Assembly: GCA_938041445.1 (NCBI GenBank)
Contig: CALISO010000130.1
Location: 1 to 47,775, forward strand
Direction: 5' to 3'
DNA: 47,775 bases
DNA from: an uncultured Saprospiraceae bacterium
GTDB taxonomy: Bacteria; Bacteroidota; Bacteroidia; Chitinophagales; Saprospiraceae
The notes beneath the pieces were generated by a model. The model saw nothing but the letters and a program-made list of their open reading frames with translations. It was not told the origin of the DNA and ran no database searches. Positions 1 to 7,595 of this stretch are shown here, piece after piece (positions within the stretch are counted from its first letter, which is position 1; each line of letters begins with the position of its first letter). Both the position numbers and the translations under genes were made by a program.

Positions 1-219
1 CCAGGAAGAATGATTGCTTTCATGTTTGCAATGTGGTACATTGCTGTTGCGATAGGAATGAAGTTAGCCGGTGTTTTTGGAGAAATGTCAGAAACGATTG
101 CCAATGAGCATGGATTGAGTTATTTCTTCTGGATATTAACAGCGATTGCTATCGGATTTGCAATTTTCTCTGCAGCTATGAGTTTTGTAGTCAAGAAGCT
201 TATGCACGGTGTCCACTAA
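1..219 (+). CDS. POT/PTR-family peptide MFS transporter, C-terminal fragment
   Basis: Only the last 72 codons are present; the frame is open to the left edge (it begins P-G-R-M), so the ATG at position 10 is internal. The fragment shows two hydrophobic membrane segments, about residues 5-25 and 40-62, followed by a short basic tail (VKKLMHGVH). The pattern of a membrane helix opening with F-A-M-W-Y and ending in K-L-A-G fits the last helices of proton-dependent oligopeptide transporters, which import di- and tripeptides. That family assignment is inference from a short piece; another MFS transporter is possible. The following gene starts 22 bases downstream on the same strand. Confidence 0.6.
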   Translation, partial: PGRMIAFMFAMWYIAVAIGMKLAGVFGEMSETIANEHGLSYFFWILTAIAIGFAIFSAAMSFVVKKLMHGVH

Positions 220-241
220 GGATTCTGTTTTTATTAATTGA

Positions 242-1603
242 ATGAAGAAGACAATGAAATATTTGATTGGATTACTGATGTTTATCTCAACAACGGTGTG
301 TGTTGGTCAAGCTTCCCTCAATATGGAAGAACTTGGCAATTGGGATCCAGCGGGGTATCCGATTATCTCAGGTCTTCAATACAGCGATATATGGGGATGG
401 ACAGCAGAGACCGGTGAAGAGTATGCCATCATTGGTGGAGCAGATTCGATATTAGTCATTAATGTTACAGAATGTGCTAAACCAGAAAGAGTCTACGGTT
501 TCTTTGCAGGTGGTAGTGAGATATGGAGAGATTTCAAAACATTTGGTAATTACGTCTATGGAGTATGTGATAGTTGTAATGAAGGACTACATATTCTTGA
601 TCTTGGAGCACTACCTAATGGTGATGTGACTCACGTCACTTCAACTACCGAATTTTTCTCAAGAGCTCATAATATCTACATTGATGAATACCTAGATTCT
701 AATCAAGATACCATAGCAAGATTGTATGCAGTCGGAGTACCTGGAGCTACAGATGTTATTGTTCTCGACATCTCCACTGACCCAGAAGATCCAAGCTTAC
801 TTGAAGAAGTGGATTTTAATGATGTAACGGGTACTACTGAAAATCTATATGTCCACGATATGTATGTCAGACAAGACACTGCATATGCTAGCCACGGTAA
901 CGACGAATCTTTCAGGATATGGGATATGACTGACCTTGCTGATATCAAAGAATTAGGGGAGTTGAACACAGCTGACTATAATCACAGTAGCTGGGTAGAT
1001 GCTGAAGGTGCATATGCCTACTTTGCAGAAGAAGTCCCTACAGGTCAGCCAATGGGAATTATTGATCTAGAAAATATCGGTAGTACTTTAGATGACATCG
1101 AATTTGTCGGTGACTTCATAGATCCAATAGAATCAAGCGGAAATCCAACACCCCACAATCCATTTGTCAGAGGCGACTATCTCTATATCTCCTATTACGA
1201 AGATGGAATCAAAGTCTATGACATTTCAGATAGAGAAGATCCTATCCTACACGGCTACTACGACACTTACCCAGATAATGTGGGTAGCTATGGCGGTTAT
1301 AATGGTTGCTGGGGAATTTATCCTTTTCTTGAGTCGGGGTGTATCCTATCTAGCGACGATACATATGGCCTGCATACTACGCAGATGGACTATCAACTCA
1401 CTGATACCCATACACCTGAGGTAGATATTGATGATGCTGTGATCGAGACTGGTTGCTACCAAGCAAGTAATCATATCCGATCTACTGGAGGAGTCTCTGG
1501 TGGTAATGATGTGACACTCAAAGGTAAATTCAGTGTGACCTTGAACTCAGGATTCTGTGTAGAGCCTGGGTCAACATTTGAGGCTAAGATCGAAGATTTT
1601 TAA
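242..1603 (+). CDS. secreted choice-of-anchor B family protein with LVIVD-type repeats
   Basis: A 453-residue exported protein with an N-terminal signal peptide (basic start, hydrophobic residues 6-20, cut near VCVGQ). Residues about 50-380 contain repeated short beta units of the type 'x-v-y-D-i-s-D-p-e-x-P' (for example ILVINVTECAKPERV, VIVLDISTDPEDPSL, IKVYDISDREDPIL), the LVIVD-like blades of the choice-of-anchor B family. The last 60 residues (from about 395) look like a separate beta-rich stacked domain with two cysteines, resembling the '3-coathanger stack' domain seen in Bacteroidota surface proteins. No canonical T9SS sorting signal (P-N-P motif) is visible. The molecular function of this family is unknown. 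The likely location is the periplasm or cell surface. Confidence 0.75.
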   Translation: MKKTMKYLIGLLMFISTTVCVGQASLNMEELGNWDPAGYPIISGLQYSDIWGWTAETGEEYAIIGGADSILVINVTECAKPERVYGFFAGGSEIWRDFKTFGNYVYGVCDSCNEGLHILDLGALPNGDVTHVTSTTEFFSRAHNIYIDEYLDSNQDTIARLYAVGVPGATDVIVLDISTDPEDPSLLEEVDFNDVTGTTENLYVHDMYVRQDTAYASHGNDESFRIWDMTDLADIKELGELNTADYNHSSWVDAEGAYAYFAEEVPTGQPMGIIDLENIGSTLDDIEFVGDFIDPIESSGNPTPHNPFVRGDYLYISYYEDGIKVYDISDREDPILHGYYDTYPDNVGSYGGYNGCWGIYPFLESGCILSSDDTYGLHTTQMDYQLTDTHTPEVDIDDAVIETGCYQASNHIRSTGGVSGGNDVTLKGKFSVTLNSGFCVEPGSTFEAKIEDF

Positions 1604-1633
1604 AATTCTAAGCACGAATCAAACTGTCGGATA

Positions 1634-1649
1634 TTTACTCTTAAGTAAA
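1634..1649. repeat. short inverted repeat between two genes
   Basis: TTTACT and AGTAAA are separated by four bases, 30 bases after the preceding stop codon. There is no T-run after it, so it is a weak terminator candidate at best. It could also be chance in AT-rich spacer DNA. Confidence 0.25.
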
Positions 1650-1698
1650 CAATCACTAGACAATACACAATTTCTATCCACTCTACGTTAATAGTACT

Positions 1699-2220
1699 AT
1701 GCGAGTAAGTTTATATATCGGTTTGTGCTTGATGATTGGATTATGCTTAAGTTGCAATAAGCTTCCAGATCCACAGTTTACGTTTTCTACTTCAGTCAAT
1801 TTTGATGTCCCACCTAGTCTCAATACAGTGGAGACCCACTATTTCACATTGCCCAACACCCCTACTTTCATAGATTTGAGCCTAGCTCAAGAGGGTTTCA
1901 CCAAAGATGACATTACTTCTATCATTTCTCAAAATGCTCGATTTACAGAAGTAGATGAAAATATTAATTTAGACTTTATCAATTCTATAGTCGTCAATGC
2001 GTATACACTTGATGAAAATGTTGAGTTGTTCTACTTAGAAAATATTCAGTTTGGGAACAAGGAAGATATCTTCTTACTTGCGTCAATATCAGAATTAGTT
2101 GATATACTAAATGAAGACTTTGTCAATTTTGAAGTTGGCATTAGGTTTAGACAGATTCCACCTGCTAACTTCAGAGCTGATGTAGAACTTGATTTTTCCG
2201 TATTTGCTGAGCAGCAATAG
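1699..2220 (+). CDS. hypothetical lipoprotein, 173 aa
   Basis: I do not recognise the family. The protein starts with a lipoprotein-type signal: a basic residue, a hydrophobic stretch (residues 4-17) and cysteine at position 19 in L-C-L-S-C, a slightly atypical lipobox because the -3 residue is cysteine. The mature part is acidic, with alternating hydrophobic residues, and reads as an all-beta domain: a strand-rich start (FTFSTSVNFDVP), a middle section with 'LDEN' turns, and a C-terminal strand pair (VGIRFRQIPP, VELDFSVFAEQ). This suggests a small envelope beta-sandwich anchored to a membrane. It lies 95 bases after the preceding gene and is convergent with the lipoprotein gene downstream. 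Confidence 0.6.
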   Translation: MRVSLYIGLCLMIGLCLSCNKLPDPQFTFSTSVNFDVPPSLNTVETHYFTLPNTPTFIDLSLAQEGFTKDDITSIISQNARFTEVDENINLDFINSIVVNAYTLDENVELFYLENIQFGNKEDIFLLASISELVDILNEDFVNFEVGIRFRQIPPANFRADVELDFSVFAEQQ

Positions 2221-2236
2221 TTAACCAACGCCAAGA

Positions 2237-2260
2237 GCAGCCTGATTGTCATCAGACTGC
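2237..2260. terminator. imperfect hairpin between convergent genes
   Basis: GCAG-C-CTGAT, a TGTC loop, then ATCAG-A-CTGC form a nine-pair stem with one internal mismatch. It sits 17 bases after the stop of the plus-strand gene and in front of the convergent minus-strand gene end. There is no T-tract on either side, so it may only be a weak or factor-dependent terminator. Confidence 0.35.
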
Positions 2261-2363
2261 CCAGCACAAATAAAGTCAAAAGGACTTAATCTTTCATATT
2301 GTTTAGAGTACCTGTTAGTTGAATGCTGCTTTTCAGCATCAGTCAATTTTTCAATATTTTCTT

Positions 2364-3533
2364 TTAGTATAAGTAAGCTTCTAGATCACCCTTCAAGGCA
2401 CCCTTCATTTCGTATGCAGCTTCCATAGCCATTGAATGATCAGTAGGGAATGGATCGAGTGTCCCATTGCTACAGTCTTTAGTTTCGACTGTGAGAGCTC
2501 TAGGGTCACCCATTACTCTACAAGCCATATCGTAGAATCGATTCTCCACTTTTACTGGTTGTATTCTGATTGGCTCACCTGTTGTAGCATCAGTGTATCT
2601 TATTGTACCAGCTATCTGAACTCCCTTTTCACGTTTCACTCTTGTAACTTTGGCATGAGCATTCACGAATTTCTCAATCTTTATCTTGTTTCCAAGCGTA
2701 TCTAAGATTGGCTTTCCATGCTTATTACGCTTGTACTCCCATCCATCCTTTACTCTCTGATTCTCCTCGAATAAGTCTACGAATTCTCTCTCAGGACTGA
2801 TATCAATGTGCTCTACGATCAGTGTGGCATTGACATCTATCACTTGATCACCAGGAGTAGAAAGATAGTATCGCTTCCATGTACTATTAAGATCAGCAAC
2901 AGATATCTCTAGGATAGCTTGCTCAAATCGATTAGGCATATATGCTTGTGCCTCATTGCGAAGATTCACATACACATGAGTCACTCCCAAGTGGTAAGCC
3001 TCATCTTTTAGCCAATCTAGGTCGCTAGGTGCTGGCATATATCTTTTGACTTGACTAAATGCTTCGAAGGCAGATCTAGCTTTAGCTTTATTACCATTGC
3101 GAGCGATCATCAATAAATCTTTTCCAGATTCGTAGTAGTAGACACCTACCTCGGTCCGAGCATCTGCAATCATCTCCTCAGTATCGACAAATCTGAACTC
3201 AGCAGTATATCCATCCTTACTTACCAGAGGTAGATATGGAGCGACAATTGCTTGTCTATCTGCGATGTCTTCATAGATTGACAGTGCCAACAAGTGAGAC
3301 TTACCTCCACGATCAGCATAAGTTCTGGCAGCTGCTAGATCATCAGCAGTCGCTTTAGCGAATGCTTCTTCTAGTGCCTTGACATGTTTCGTTTTTTTAT
3401 GCTTATCGCCCGCCATTTTGCGAGCTGCAGTGATTACTGCTTTATCATATTGGCCACTATCGACCATTTTTTCTAGTGGGTTACAAGCACCTAAGAGTAG
3501 GAGGATTCCGATGTAAATTGATAGGTTTTTCAT
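2364..3533 (-). CDS. hypothetical lipoprotein, 389 aa
   Basis: The frame is open further upstream, but the best start is the ATG at 3533, because it opens directly into a lipoprotein signal: M-K-N, a hydrophobic run, then L-L-G-A-C with cysteine 17. Residues about 20-200 are mostly helical and rich in A, K, E and Y, with TPR-like helix pairs (for example 'KAKARSAFEAFSQVKRYMP'). Residues about 210-340 look beta-rich (VNATLIVEHIDISPER, VQIAGTIRYTDATTGEPI). The C-terminus returns to a helix. This suggests an outer-membrane or periplasmic lipoprotein with helical repeats and a beta domain, but I cannot name a family. It runs divergently from the alkyltransferase-like gene across a 349-base spacer. 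Confidence 0.65.
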   Translation of the reverse strand: MKNLSIYIGILLLLGACNPLEKMVDSGQYDKAVITAARKMAGDKHKKTKHVKALEEAFAKATADDLAAARTYADRGGKSHLLALSIYEDIADRQAIVAPYLPLVSKDGYTAEFRFVDTEEMIADARTEVGVYYYESGKDLLMIARNGNKAKARSAFEAFSQVKRYMPAPSDLDWLKDEAYHLGVTHVYVNLRNEAQAYMPNRFEQAILEISVADLNSTWKRYYLSTPGDQVIDVNATLIVEHIDISPEREFVDLFEENQRVKDGWEYKRNKHGKPILDTLGNKIKIEKFVNAHAKVTRVKREKGVQIAGTIRYTDATTGEPIRIQPVKVENRFYDMACRVMGDPRALTVETKDCSNGTLDPFPTDHSMAMEAAYEMKGALKGDLEAYLY

Positions 3534-3882
3534 AATCGACATTTTTTGTAGGTGAGTAAAATTTTTACATACTTTTTGTTTGTTACAATACAAATTTGCA
3601 ATATTTTATTCTGATTTATTGAGTTTTGACTACTCATTAGTTCTTGATTAACGACCTTCTTAAGTAGTTGTTAATTTTATGTCTCATGACAGCATTCAAC
3701 TGTTAGACGGGTGTTAAAAATTAACACTTCGGAGTTGGACTTCGACTATATGTTAACATACCTACACGGAGTATACTCGAATAGTGGCATCAAAGGAATA
3801 CTTGCAATTTTTAATTACCTCATTATTGATAGAAATGTCTTATTATCTTTAACCTATTAATTCTTATAAATCTCTAAGCAGA
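3534..3882. promoter_or_regulatory. divergent intergenic region with repeated TGTTAA half-sites
   Basis: This 349-base spacer separates two divergent genes. It holds TGTTAA at 3669, an inverted repeat GTGTTAA-AAA-TTAACAC at 3711-3727, and a perfect 12-base palindrome TATGTTAACATA at 3749-3760. All share the TGTTAA/TTAACA core, as expected for a repeated regulator-binding site. I saw no perfect Bacteroidota promoter (TTG, 17-23 bases, TAnnTTTG) here, and no convincing small ORF. The regulator is unknown, and the site could act on either divergent gene. Confidence 0.4.
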
Positions 3883-4215
3883 TTGAGTACTAGTTATATA
3901 GATTCAGTAATAGACGTGGTCAGACTAATCCCTAGTGGTAGAGTGTCTTCATATGGAGCGATTGCAGACTTCTTATCACTAGGATCAGCTCGGATGGTCG
4001 GTTGGGCACTCAACAAGTCTGGAATCAATGATCAGACAATACCAGCACACAGAGTAGTCAATAGCAAGGGAGTACTCACAGGAAGACTTGCATTCAAAGA
4101 ACCCACATATATGGAAAGAACTCTCATCAAAGAAGGCGTCAAAATTCAAAATCATAAAATTGTCGACTTCAAAAATTTGCACTGGCATCCAGAAGAAATG
4201 CTGAAATATGAGTAA
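3883..4215 (+). CDS. alkyltransferase-like (ATL) MGMT-family protein
   Basis: A 110-residue protein of the O6-alkylguanine-DNA alkyltransferase C-terminal-domain family. Family features visible are GRVSSYGAIA (residues 19-28, with the conserved Tyr 24), A-R-M-V-G (36-40, the Arg finger region), and I-P-A-H-R-V-V-N (53-60). The active-site motif is P-A-H-R rather than P-C-H-R, so the alkyl-accepting cysteine is replaced by alanine. Such proteins (ATL) bind O6-alkylguanine DNA without repairing it directly and hand it to nucleotide excision repair. The start is probably the TTG at 3883: a TAA stop lies in frame at 3850-3852 and no ATG or GTG lies between. The gene overlaps the next by eight bases (ATGAGTAA), which implies translational coupling. 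Confidence 0.85.
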   Translation: MSTSYIDSVIDVVRLIPSGRVSSYGAIADFLSLGSARMVGWALNKSGINDQTIPAHRVVNSKGVLTGRLAFKEPTYMERTLIKEGVKIQNHKIVDFKNLHWHPEEMLKYE

Positions 4216-4933
4216 TTCGCCTATTATACATATGATTTCTGGACCAAGAAATATCTCCACAGCAATGCTGTACAGTTTTGATAATCGGCCAGACTGTATA
4301 GGGATTGATGAGCCATTCTATGGAAACTACTTAACAAGATTTCCAGACGTGAATCATCCTGGAAGGTTAGAAATCATAGAATCAATGTCGATAGGATATC
4401 AGAAGGTCATCGATGAGATATATTCACAATCGAGCAAGTCACCATATGTCTTCATTAAGAATATGTCTCACCACTTAGCTGAAATGGACTTGAACTGGAT
4501 GAAGGATCATAGGGTATTTATGCTCATCCGTCATCCTTCTAAAGTAATCTCCTCATTCACAAAAGTCATCTCAGATCCTATTCCAAGAGATATCGGTATT
4601 ATCCAACAATTACACATCTATGAAACCCTTACGGAACTAGGACTCACTGTAACCATAATCAATACTGACAAGTTTCTACAACATCCATATGAGCAAATGC
4701 AACTCCTATGTGAATCTCTCAAAATACCTTATGACCCTGCAATGCTTGAATGGACTCCTGGATCCAGAGTGATAGATGGCGTCTGGGCACCTCACTGGTA
4801 CCAGTCTGTTCATAAGTCAAGTGGCTTCAAGCAAACTAATCTTACCCAACCACCCAAAATTGAAGATCGCTATCTACCAATCTATGAAGCCGTACTACCT
4901 AGCTATCAGAAACTTGAGCAACGGACATTGTAA
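4208..4933 (+). CDS. P-loop sulfotransferase-like protein
   Basis: A 241-residue soluble protein. The N-terminal SGPRNISTAM (residues 11-20) matches the phosphosulfate-binding P-loop region of sulfotransferase-fold enzymes. V-F-M-L-I-R-H-P-S-K-V-I-S-S-F near residue 103 matches the second (3'-phosphate) motif, with its conserved Arg and Ser. This subfamily is often annotated as sulfotransferase-like and is found beside, or in plants fused to, class IV branched-chain aminotransferase-like proteins. The gene order here, with an aminotransferase 57 bases downstream, fits that. The substrate is unknown, and PAPS-dependent sulfation has to my knowledge not been shown for this group. The start overlaps the ATL stop. 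Confidence 0.75.
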   Translation: MSNSPIIHMISGPRNISTAMLYSFDNRPDCIGIDEPFYGNYLTRFPDVNHPGRLEIIESMSIGYQKVIDEIYSQSSKSPYVFIKNMSHHLAEMDLNWMKDHRVFMLIRHPSKVISSFTKVISDPIPRDIGIIQQLHIYETLTELGLTVTIINTDKFLQHPYEQMQLLCESLKIPYDPAMLEWTPGSRVIDGVWAPHWYQSVHKSSGFKQTNLTQPPKIEDRYLPIYEAVLPSYQKLEQRTL

Positions 4934-4990
4934 AGAAGACTATTTTAGCTTTTTTGTACCTTGGAGTTTTAATCATTAGATAAGTTAACT

Positions 4991-5890
4991 ATGCTTCAAT
5001 CATTCAATCCCAAAAACAAGAATCTCAAAGTCTACGTAGGTGACCAAATCTACGACAGAGCTGATGCAAAAGTCAGTGTATTCGATAGTGTTGTACAAGG
5101 AGGTGATGCAATATGGGAGGGATTGCGTCTATATACTGGTGGGATATTTCTACTTGATAGGCATCTCCAAAGATTGCAGGATAGCGCTAAAGCAATGGCA
5201 ATGGTCGATGTTCCTACAAGCAAATACATCACCCAAAAGATAAGCGAAACACTCAAGGCAAATGCTATGACTGATGGCGTCCATATCCGATTGACTCTCA
5301 CAAGAGGTGAAAAAATCACATCAGGAATGGATCCTAGACTTAACCAGAGTGGCCCTTGCTTAATCATCCTACCTGAATATAAGGTACCTGTCTATGATAA
5401 TACTCATGGAATAACCGTCATCACATCTGCAATACGTCGAAATTCTCCTAATAACCTCGACTCAAAGATTCACCACAATAATCTCATTAATAACATTCTT
5501 GCCAAAATCCAATCAAATGTGGCAGGAGCTGATGCAGCATTAATGTTAGATAATTATGGCTTTGCGGCAGAGTTGAATGGGACTAATATTTTTATCGTTA
5601 AGGGTGGGAAGATCTATACACCGCATGCAGATGCATGCTTACACGGTGTGACTAGAGGATTCATTATTGAACTAGCAAGAGAGTCAGGCTATCATATGGA
5701 AGAGAAGAACATATCTCCGACTGAGCTGTATGCCGCTGATGAAGTATTCTGTACGGGGACTATGGGAGAACTTACACCGATTACACAGATTGACGGTAGA
5801 ATAATTGGTAGCAATGATCGCCCTGTACTAGCTCAACTGAATAAGCACTTTCACGACTTAGTCCCTAAGTATTGTATACCTATCCTATAG
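4991..5890 (+). CDS. PLP-dependent class IV aminotransferase (branched-chain / D-amino-acid type)
   Basis: A 299-residue fold-type IV aminotransferase of ordinary length. Visible motifs are F-D-S-V-V-Q-G-G-D-A-I-W-E-G-L-R near residues 31-46, the phosphate-binding Arg region DRHLQRL (56-62), the probable PLP lysine K159 in S-K-I-H-H-N-N-L, the Glu of A-A-E-L-N-G-T-N-I-F (about 195), and the C-terminal F-C-T-G-T-M-G-E-L-T-P-I (253-264). Family members interconvert branched-chain or D-amino acids and 2-oxo acids, or act as aminodeoxychorismate lyase. Which one this is cannot be read safely here. It follows the sulfotransferase-like gene on the same strand and may act on the same substrate. Confidence 0.85.
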   Translation: MLQSFNPKNKNLKVYVGDQIYDRADAKVSVFDSVVQGGDAIWEGLRLYTGGIFLLDRHLQRLQDSAKAMAMVDVPTSKYITQKISETLKANAMTDGVHIRLTLTRGEKITSGMDPRLNQSGPCLIILPEYKVPVYDNTHGITVITSAIRRNSPNNLDSKIHHNNLINNILAKIQSNVAGADAALMLDNYGFAAELNGTNIFIVKGGKIYTPHADACLHGVTRGFIIELARESGYHMEEKNISPTELYAADEVFCTGTMGELTPITQIDGRIIGSNDRPVLAQLNKHFHDLVPKYCIPIL

Positions 5891-5986
5891 TCACTCATAT
5901 TATTAACACGGACATATAGAAGACACTTTATCAAGATAGCACTATTGAAACTTGATACTTTCGACTTAATCAATAACCTTTACTAG

Positions 5987-7066
5987 ATGAAGAACTATGT
6001 AAGGATTCTATCAACTAGCATTATTGCGATGTTAATGCTATCATCAGTCTCAGGGCAACGTGCTATTCTATTTGAAAAATTCACAAATGCTTATTGTGGA
6101 TCATGTGCAGGTGCAACAGAAGTACTAAAGGAACTCCAAGATGTATATCCAGAAATGATTTGGGTGAGCCACCATAGTAATCCTGGATGGACAGACAGAG
6201 ACCTTTCAAATCCTCAATCTGATATCATTCAGGAAGACCTGGAAGTATATGGCAATCCTCTAGGGATGATTAATCGGACCCCAATAAATGGTAGCTTGCT
6301 AAGTAATACGTCTAATTGGCAAGGATATATGGAGAGTTTCCAAAGTCAAACTTCACCTATTCAAATATTTACAGACTTTGTAGCCTTCGAAGAAAATCTC
6401 AGAGAACTACAGATTAGCATAGAAGTACGAGTACTTGAGCAATTGCCTGTTGGAGATTACAATATCTCTATTATGCTTGTAGAAGATAAAGTACGTGGTC
6501 TAGAACAACACAGCTATTTCAATGATGTACCCGGTCATCCACTTGAAGGCAGAGGTGACATTATTTGGGATTATGCACACAGTAACGTTGTTCGAGAAAT
6601 CCATGATGGTGCTTGGGGTACATCTGGTCTATTCTCACAACAACCTCAGCAAGATGATATGATTTCTAAAGACTATAGTATTTCCATCTCTGAAGACTAC
6701 AAATTGGAGAATTTATCAATAGTCGCAATTGTTGCAGATCATAATCTAGATATGGATAATATCGGTGTTGTGGATGCGCATAAATTTACATTCATAGATC
6801 TTAGTATCGTCTCGAGTACTGAGTCTGAGATAGCAGATATAGATGTAACAATTCACCCAAATCCCTCATCCGGACAACTATGGATTACTTCTGAAGAAGC
6901 AATCAACTCGATTGAGATTATCAATAGCATTGGCCAATCTGTCATAAACGTTAGTAATCAAAACAATATAGATTATATAGATGTCACTCAATTAGAAACA
7001 GGCATCTACAGATGTATATTGATGAATGAAGGAGGGACTACAGTCAAAAGCTTGTCCATAGAATAA
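5987..7066 (+). CDS. Omp28-related protein with thioredoxin-like CxxC and T9SS sorting domain
   Basis: A 359-residue secreted protein. The signal peptide covers about residues 1-23 (cut after S-V-S-G). The mature N-terminus FEKFTNAYCGSC (29-40) is the Omp28/thioredoxin-like start, with C37-G-S-C40. A helix, a PxG-containing loop (NPLGMINRTP) and a beta-sandwich section follow (about 120-270). The last 75 residues form a type A T9SS sorting domain: HPNPSSGQLWI, IEIINSIGQSVI, and a final G-I-Y-R-C-I-L strand before the end. The protein should be exported by Sec, crossed over the outer membrane by the type IX system, and attached or released there. Whether the CxxC is redox active is inference. 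Confidence 0.85.
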   Translation: MKNYVRILSTSIIAMLMLSSVSGQRAILFEKFTNAYCGSCAGATEVLKELQDVYPEMIWVSHHSNPGWTDRDLSNPQSDIIQEDLEVYGNPLGMINRTPINGSLLSNTSNWQGYMESFQSQTSPIQIFTDFVAFEENLRELQISIEVRVLEQLPVGDYNISIMLVEDKVRGLEQHSYFNDVPGHPLEGRGDIIWDYAHSNVVREIHDGAWGTSGLFSQQPQQDDMISKDYSISISEDYKLENLSIVAIVADHNLDMDNIGVVDAHKFTFIDLSIVSSTESEIADIDVTIHPNPSSGQLWITSEEAINSIEIINSIGQSVINVSNQNNIDYIDVTQLETGIYRCILMNEGGTTVKSLSIE

Positions 7067-7069
7067 TTA

Positions 7070-7219
7070 TTAGGAATTAATCTGGTTAATCAAGTTTTGT
7101 AATACCTCATACTCTTCATTCTTAGCTTGAGTGGCTTGTTGACGTCGTTGCTGTGTTGACCACATGAGAAATCCACCCACTGATTCTCTGGGAAATGTTG
7201 TTCTTCTTTCGGAAGACAT
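7070..7219 (-). CDS. possible small protein, 49 aa, Gln/Arg-rich
   Basis: This frame runs from an ATG at 7219 to a TAA at 7070-7072 and is convergent with the Omp28-like gene, three bases beyond its stop. It codes for M-S-S-E-R-R-T-T-F-P..., a short hydrophobic patch (VGGFLMW), then a highly polar helix (STQQRRQQATQAKNEEYEVL) and L-I-N-Q-I-N at the end. The amphipathic, low-complexity composition is more protein-like than the opposite frame (7164-7385), which is why I prefer this strand. I know no family for it. It could be a small regulatory protein or a chance frame. Confidence 0.4.
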   Translation of the reverse strand: MSSERRTTFPRESVGGFLMWSTQQRRQQATQAKNEEYEVLQNLINQINS

Positions 7220-7595
7220 CTTGGATATAATGATTGGAATTTATGGTCAATTATCCATGTACCCCATTTTCAATTTTCATCATCGCTCTCTTGTACAAAA
7301 CCTTATGGGTAGTATAGCTCCTCAAAAAGAAAAATTAAGGTGTATATTGATTACTATTCTTAATAATCGCCATTTTGACTTTTAGTAAGGATGAAAACAA
7401 TAAACTAAACTGACTTAGTCATCTTCTTCATTACTATTGCGAAAATGTAATTTCGAAAAAAATTTAAAGTTAATTAAGTCAAACTGAACATGTACCACAT
7501 TTAGGGGGTATCGATATGATATGATTATGCGAAAGACTTCCAATAAACTTATCAATTATTTGGCTTGTTTAGATCAAACTTCTACTAAGTAACGA
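7220..7595. other. intergenic region upstream of the RND efflux operon
   Basis: This 376-base AT-rich stretch contains no convincing gene. It holds a short inverted repeat CGAAA-ATGTAA-TTTCG near 7440-7455 and a G-rich run TTTAGGGGGTATCG near 7500-7514. The efflux-operon promoter should lie in its right half, but no perfect TTG/TAnnTTTG pair was found. Confidence 0.35.

Noticed and set aside
7164-7385. 73-codon plus-strand frame in the spacer before the efflux operon
   Set aside because: Composition is not protein-like and it overlaps the more convincing minus-strand small frame at 7070-7219.
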